Assembly (NCBI GenBank): GCA_026770585.1
Contig: MU647252.1
Location: 2,402 to 15,084 of the forward strand
Reading direction: 5' to 3'
DNA from: Baffinella frigidus
Taxonomy: Eukaryota > Cryptophyceae > Cryptomonadales > Baffinellaceae
DNA: 12,683 nt
Below, piece after piece: positions 5,611 to 12,420 of this stretch. The notes under the pieces were generated by a model, which was given only the letters and a program-made list of their open reading frames with translations, did not search any database and was not told where the DNA came from. The position numbers were made by a program, and so were the translations under genes. Numbering within the stretch: position 1 is the first letter of the stretch; each line of letters starts with the position of its first letter.

Positions 5611-8600
5611 CTGGAGGGGGGTTTGGGGTTTGGGGTTTAGGGTTTGGGGTTTGAGGTTTGGGGTTTGGGTTTGGGGTTCAGGGTTCAGGGTTCAGGGTTC
5701 AGGGTTCAGGGTTTAGGGTTTAGGGTTTAGGGTTTAGGGTTTAGGGTTTAGGGTTTAGGCAGACCTGCAGCTCGTCGATGCGGGAGCGGAGGCGTCTGAT
5801 CTCGTCGCGTTGCATCTCCACCTCCTTCTGTACCTCCGCGCTCGACGAATACCTGGTGCAGGGTTGAGGGGTTAGGGTTGAGGGTTTCACGTTTCGGGTT
5901 CAGCGTTTAAGGCGTAGGGTTCAGAGTCGAGTGTTGAGTTTTCAAGGTTTGTGGTTTGTGGTTTGTGGTTTGTGGTTTGTGTTTTTTTTTTTTTTTTTGG
6001 TTTGGGGTTCCGGGTCGTACCCGCGTGACTGCGAGTTGCGTCCCGACACCGGCGTGTCCTTGCCTTGCCCTTGCCCCGCGGCCCCCGCGGGCGGGCGCGC
6101 CCCGACCTTGAGCGCTTTGATTTCGCGGCGCAGCTCGTTGATTTCCTTGATCAACGCCACGTTCTCCTGTGTGGGGGTATCCCTTAAGTGGTCAGTAATC
6201 CCTTAAGTGGCCAGTCGGCGCATACGCCCTACCGTAGGGTCCTAGGACCTGCCTAGGACCTCTTTGGGGTCAATTTTGACCCCCTCGCTACTTTACAAAG
6301 ATGATTTACTATACAAATGCTTTACTATTACTAGTAGCGCCCACTCCGATCCGAAAGCAAAAATGCTTTCTCTGCAGTCCTTTCTACGGAAGGGCGTGTC
6401 GTTGGGCTATGTTGGGAGAAATTAAAACCTAAAGGACCTAAAGGATCTTGGTTGATTTCCTTGATCGGCGCCACGTTCTTCTCTTCGGGGATCAGTGGGG
6501 TTAGGGTTTGCGTGCGGGAAGGTTTGGGGGTTGCGTTTGAGATGTAACCACGGACCACGCTCTTACAGAACCCGTACGGTAAACAACCTGGATCATGCGC
6601 GTCGGTCCTGCACTCTAATAGGGCAACGGGCTGAAAACAGGGTAGTTAAGCTTACGGTATTGCCTACGGTAGGCCGTAGGGCCCTAAGGGGGGTCCTATG
6701 AAACATGAGGTCCTAGAGGCCCTACGGCCTACCGTAGGCAATAAATACCGTAGGCCTAACTACCCGGTTTTCAGTCCGTTATATCATGAAATCCGAAAAC
6801 GAAAAGCACGGCACACAACCTGCATGCAAGCAGCACCGGAACGCATGGCGGCCATGTCGATTTCGCTCCGTAATACATAAACAAGTAAATAAATAAATCA
6901 GCGCATAAATAAATAAATAAAAATCAATTTGCCCTCTCTCGATAACCATCCTGCATGATTTGCATCTCTCTCTTCAGGGAGTCGACGGTCTTCTCAAGGT
7001 CTATTTGGGCTATCCACCCCCACCATAGCACTATCTACCCGTACCATAGCACTATCCACCCGTACCATATAGCAATATAACCGCAAGATTTACTTTCCGC
7101 GTTCAGAGTGAACCATGCAATTTAACTTCGGAACACGACAGTTTCTGTCCCGCTATCTTGGGCTTCCGACGCCGAAGACAGCGGCGTACATGCTATTCTA
7201 GGCATACAGTGATCTTACGCCTTTTGACGTGGACAGATTCTGGTATGCTCCGAGATGAAGTTTGGTGGGCCCGGGCTCTTTCCGGCCCCAAAGTTGACGG
7301 ATCCGCACCGCAAACCAAACACGTCAACTTGCGAATAGTCTCGGAGGACTAACCTGCATGATTCGCATGGAGTCGGTCTTGTGGAGATCCGTGTCCGTGG
7401 AGAGCTTCCTCATGAGAGAATCCACGCCGGTTTCGCTCCGTAATACATAAATAAATAAATAAACGCAATTTCCCCTCTCTCGGAGGACTAACCTGCATGA
7501 TTCGCATGAGAATAGTCTGCCATGACAGTCAACCTTATGTTGACTAGGGCAGAGCGAGAACCTGCGTTTTACTGTACAGGGTTTGAAAAGCGCGAACCTG
7601 CATGATTCGCATGGAGTCGGTCTTGTGGAGATCCATGTCCTTGGAGAGCTTTCTCTTGAGAGAGTCGACGGTTTTCTCGAGGTAGTCGCGCTGCCGGTTG
7701 TACTCCTTCTGGATGTCGTGGTCCACCTGGGTTGGGGTTTAGGGGTTTGGGGTTTAGGGTTTAGGGGTTTGGAGTTTAGGGGTTTAAAGTTTGGGGTTTA
7801 GGTATAGATTTGTGTGGATCTAGGGGACCGACCAGTCATGCGGATCGTCGCTGGTTCGTGGATAAAAAAAAACACATAAAATATTATATAATACATACAA
7901 TAACAACCAAGTAAATACATATAATGAATGAATAAATAAATAAATACGTTAAGAAATAAAGAACAGACCTGAGCGCCGGCGGGCGGTTCGAGGACGTGCT
8001 TCTGATAGAGCGCTTTGACAGCTTCCTTGAGCTGCTTCGGTTCCGTAACGCACTTATTAAATACATAGACATAAACACACAAATACACAAAATATTATAT
8101 AATACATACGATAACAACCAAGTAAATACACATAACGAATAAATAAATAAATACGGTCAGAAATAAACACGGACCTGAGCGCCGGCGGGCGGTTCGAGGA
8201 CGTGCTTCTGATAGAGCGCTTTGACCGCTTCCTTGAGCTGCTTCGGCTCCGTGATGTACTGGATGACCGCGTGCATGTCGTTGCGGTAGCGTTTCAGGCA
8301 GTTCTCCACTTCCTGTTTTGCGGTTGGGGTTAGGGTGAGGTTTTTTATTTTTATTATCATTATTACTCGATGTTTAGGTTTAGAGGTGAGGGCTTCGGGG
8401 TGAGGAGTGAGGGCGAGGTTAGGATGTAGGTTCCGTGATGTACTGGATGACCGCGTGCATGTCGTTTCTGTACCGCTTGAGACTGTTCTCGACCTCCTGT
8501 TGGTAGGGAATGGGGTGTAGGGTCATCCCTTCGAAGCCCGCTGTGTGGCTAATCAACAATAAATAATAAACCGTGCTCCCTCAAGCTTGAGACAGTTCTC

Positions 8601-11600
8601 GACCTCCTGCGGTTGGAGGTGAGAGATTATTATTTATTATTATTTATTTATTTGTTAGGGTTTGTTTAGTGGCTGCAAGCAGTTCACCACCTCCTGCGGA
8701 TGGGGTGCAAGGTTAGGGTGAAGGTTTAGGGTTTAGTGTTTATTGTTTAGTGTTTAGTGTTTAGTGTTTCGGGTTTCGGGTTTCGGGTTTCGGGTTGAGA
8801 GATGATGGTTGATGGTTGAGGGTTGATGGTTGAGGGTTGATGGTTGATGGTTTAGGGTTTAGGGTTCAGGGGTGGGGGGTTGCGGGGAGGAGTTGAGAGT
8901 TTCTGGTCCGGGTTTCGGGTTTCGGGTTTCGGGTCTCGGGATGAGGCTCTGCGGGGAGGGGTTCAGCGCTTGAGGGGTTCCGAACCTGGAACTTCCAGCG
9001 CTGAGGATGAGGATGGTACAACGCAAGGCAGTCACCTCGGACAGTTGGCTTCGGCGTCCGCGTGACCGGTCACGCGGGCGTTCACGAGCCTGCCGGCGGG
9101 GCTGTTCCACGTCACTGCGGGGAGGGTTTCAGCGCTTGAGGGGTTCCGAACCTGGAACTTCCAGCGCTACGAGATCCTCTAAATCCTAACCCTACACCCC
9201 ACACCCGGTTCAGCGTTTTGGGGTTCGAACCTGGAATTTGCGGCGTTGGGAGAGGATCTCGAGCTGCTGCCCCTCGAGCTTGAGCTTGTTGTCCGAAATA
9301 GTCAACTCGAGCGAGGCGTTGCTCTTGTGGTATCGCTCAAGTTCGTGGTCCCTGGAGTTCAAGGTTTAGGGTTTAGGGTTTAAGTTTAGGGTTTAGGTTT
9401 TAGGGTTTAGGGTTTAGGGTTTGGGGTTTAGGGTTTAGGGTTTAGGGTTTAGGGTTTAGGGTTTAGGGTTTAGGGTTTAGGGTTTAGGGTTTTGTTTTTT
9501 GTTTTCAGGGGGGTTCAAGTAAGGTTTTCAGGGTTCGGGTTGGGGGGGCTTCTGCAGGGTTTGAGGTGTGGGTCTGCGGCATTTATTTTATGTTCTTTGA
9601 TTTGTTTCATTTTATTCTTTCTTTGATTTGCATGTCCGCGATTTCGAGCGCGGCTCGATCGGCTGTTCGAGCTCCCAAACCCTAAACCCCTGAACCCCTA
9701 AACCCGAAATCCTCACACCAATACTCTTCACCCCAATCCCCCTCAATCTTAACCCCCCTAAACTCTTCACTCCAAACCCCCTTGTTAGACCCTGAATCTC
9801 AACGCGAAAACCCACGTACATTTCTTTGATTTGCTGTTTCATATCTGCAATATCCAACTAAACTCTTAATCCCAAACCCCCTAAATAGACCCTGAATCCC
9901 AATTCTACACCCCACGTACATTTCTTTGCTGTTTCATATCCAACTCGCGGGGCTGGATCTGCTTTTTTGAGCTGCTCAACCCTTGAACCCCCGAACCCTG
10001 AACCCGAGGGGTCCCCTACACCCTATCCGTAAACAGTACCTATGTTGGTCGCTCGAAGAACCCACAGGATCTCAAGGTAAACCCGAAACGACACACGCTA
10101 GACCCTGAATCCCAACCCGAAAACCCTGAACCCTAGCGTTGGGGTTTCAGGGTTCGGGTGGGGGGGGGCTTCTGCACGGTTTCGGGTTTCGGGTTTCGGG
10201 TTTCGGGTTTCGGGTTCGGGTAGTACATTTCTTTGATTTGCTGTTTCATATCCGCAATCTCCAACTCGCGGGGCTCGATCTGCTTTTTGAGCTCTTTGAT
10301 CTTGTAGTCCAGCACGAACTTGAACTTCTCCAGTTCCTGGTTTCGGGTTTGGGGTTCAGGGTTTGGGGTTCAGGGTTTGGGGATTGGGGATTGGGGTTTG
10401 GGGTTTGGGGTTTAATGTCTCGGTTCTTGGCTCGCGGCTCACGGCGCGCGGTTCCAATCCATAAACCCTAAACCCTAAAACCTAAACACTGAGCAAAAAC
10501 AATAGGTGGACCGGATCGGGTGGATCGACAGCGCCAATCCGGGTTCGGTTCCAAATGTTCCAAATGTTCCAGACCTGGTTCTTCTTCTTGAGGTCGTAGA
10601 TGCGCTTCTCCTTGTCCCCGATCGTCTCTGTTTCGGGATTGGGGCTTCAGGCTCAGGCGCCAGGCTTCAGGGGTCCGGGTTGATGGTTTCGAGGTTTCGG
10701 GTTCAAGGTTTCGGGGGTTGGGGTTTCGGGGGTGACCGTCGCGCTCGCGGATCTCCTTCTTGAGCCCCGCGATCTCCTTCTCCAGCATCGCGATCTGCCG
10801 GGAGAGCGTGTGGTCAGAGAGAAGTTCTAGCTCTGTCCCACTTCGATTTCGTCTCATCATCAATCCGCCCCCCCCCGAAATTCATCAGGTAAATTTCATG
10901 GGGGGGGGGTCAAAATCACCGGAGAAATTGGGAGGGGGGGCGAATTGATGATGAGACGAAATCGAAGTGGAACAGAGCTAGAAGTTGTCAGGCCGCCGGG
11001 GAGTACTCGTTTTTTTGTCGATTTGTTTTGAAAGATATGCGATTCAGGGATCTTACGTCGAATGAACCTTCGACGCCCATCCGTCCTGAGGCGGGCCTCC
11101 AATTTAATTTTGGAACAAGACTGAATCTGTCCCTCTTCTTAAGCCTTCCAACTCCGAAGATAAGGGTGTATGTGCTATGTTAGGCATAAAATGATGCTAT
11201 CTTACGCCTTCTTATGTGGACAGATTCTGGTATTTTCCAAGATGAAATTCGTCCCGAGGCGGGCCGCTCAGCCTCAAAAGGGGGGGAAAGGCTCATCACC
11301 TGGTGGTAGAGCTCCTTCTGCCGAGCAACGAGCTGCTCAACCCTAAATCCCAAACCCTAAACCCTAAACCCCAAACCGCGACTGGTCTAGAGAATCTGTT
11401 AGGTGGCGGGACGAGACGAAACTCGTCCCTAGGCGGGCCGCTCGTCCTCACAAGAAAAAAGAGGCTCATCACCTGGTGGTAGAGCTCCTTCTGTCGCGCG
11501 ACAAGCTGCTTGTTGTCGTCCTGGTTTGGGGTTTAGAGGTTAGGGTTTGGGGTTTAGGGTTTAGGGTTCGGGGTTTAGGGTTTAGGGTTTGGGGTTGAGG

Positions 11601-12341
11601 GTTTAGGTTTTGCGGGGGATTGCAACCGCTTAGGAAGGTTTGGGGTTTAGGGTTTAGGGTTTAGGGTGTAGGGTGTGGGGTTTAGGGTTTAGGGTTTAGG
11701 GTTTTGGGTTTTGGGTTTTGGGTGTGGGGTTTAGGGTGTAGGGTGTAGGGTGTAGGGTGTGGGGTTTAGGGTTTAGGGTGTAGGGTGTAGGGTGTGGGGT
11801 TTAGGGTGTAGGGTGTAGGGTGTAGGGTGTAGGGTGTAGGGTGTAGGGTTTCAAAGACCTTGCTGTCCTCGATCTCCTTGAGCTGCGCGTTGAACTTCTT
11901 CCGCATGATCCCTGCGAACAAAGACATGAATTTAGTCATACAGTCAACTAAATGATAATTCAGTTGACTAATTTAGTTGACTGAATGTTGTGATGCCTGC
12001 GAACGAGCGTCGCAAGACCGTTGACTAAACCGGGCGCAGTTGACTCAGAGAGAGAAAGTGCACCCATTACGGATCGAAACCAACATGGCCACCATGTATT
12101 GCCCTGAAGCCCCTCCCCTGTCTCCGTTCGTACACACCGTGTACAGTGCACAGCTCTTGTCTCTGAGGCGGGCCCGTTTCTTAAGGCGCATAGACTTTTG
12201 TATCACTCAACTCAAGGCTCAAGGGCCTCATGTAGGACCTGCACCGAGAGTAATAAAGAAGAAGAGAAGAAGTTGACTAAACCGCGCACCGTGCGGGAGA
12301 GCTGGAGGGAGGAGGGCTCTCTCTCGCGCTCTCTCTCTCCG

Positions 12342-12420
<79 letters not shown>

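Larger units (their letters stand above)
6167..7597. other. Large CFAP57 intron (1.4 kb) with foldbacks and exon-end copies
   Basis: It contains a palindrome ggggtcaattttgacccc (6266-6283), a copy of the next exon's 5' part (6451-6480), a foldback element (6625-6780), a run of taaataaa repeats, three copies of the preceding exon's 3' end (6951-7004, 7354-7425, 7493-7509) and a dispersed element (7119-7262). Those exon-end copies come with a repeated neighbourhood, tttcgctccgtaatacataa, at about 6860 and 7431. I see no separate gene. Confidence 0.75.
8313..9230. other. CFAP57 intron with repeated acceptors, heptamer arrays and 91-bp repeat
   Basis: In transcript order it holds two copies of the preceding exon's 3' end (9135-9168 and 8969-9002), the 91-bp palindromic repeat (9021-9111), arrays of TTTCGGG and TTGATGG type (about 8700-8940), and three extra acceptor-side copies of the next exon (first bases 8693, 8606 and 8496). 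Confidence 0.85.
9352..10226. other. CFAP57 intron with opposed telomere-like arrays and exon-end copies
   Basis: It contains a long G-rich TTTAGGG array (9362-9492), then C-rich CCCTAAA-type stretches (about 9676-9800, 9858-9905, 9980-10025, 10081-10135), then TTTCGGG units (10180-10218). It also contains three truncated copies of the 3' end of the preceding exon, at about 9611-9676, 9820-9858 and 9920-9980. Confidence 0.88.
10986..11472. other. Rest of the CFAP57 intron: dispersed element and tandem duplication
   Basis: It contains the foldback-like element 11101-11249 and a tandem duplication in which about 11239-11338 recurs as about 11414-11511 (shared gaggcgggccgctc, ggctcatcacctggtggtag). 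The duplication carries a copy of the 3' end of exon 11520-11473. A short C-rich telomere-like block lies at 11339-11376. Confidence 0.85.

Noticed and set aside
5341-5760. CRISPR-like array
   Set aside because: Units are 7 bp with no spacers; telomere-type repeats in a eukaryotic gene.
6266-6283. Palindrome ggggtcaattttgacccc as an operator
   Set aside because: It is a single intronic occurrence in a eukaryotic gene; nothing supports a binding role.
7158-7352. 64-codon plus-strand frame resembling a frame at 607-792
   Set aside because: The shared peptide (PQTKHV/PQTQHV) comes from similar foldback-element ends, not from a protein family.
10468-10948. Longer single-exon reading through 10794 toward 10863
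   Set aside because: That frame continues into the foldback arm; an AG at 10795 in the right phase restores the family alignment, so the upstream part is taken as intron.
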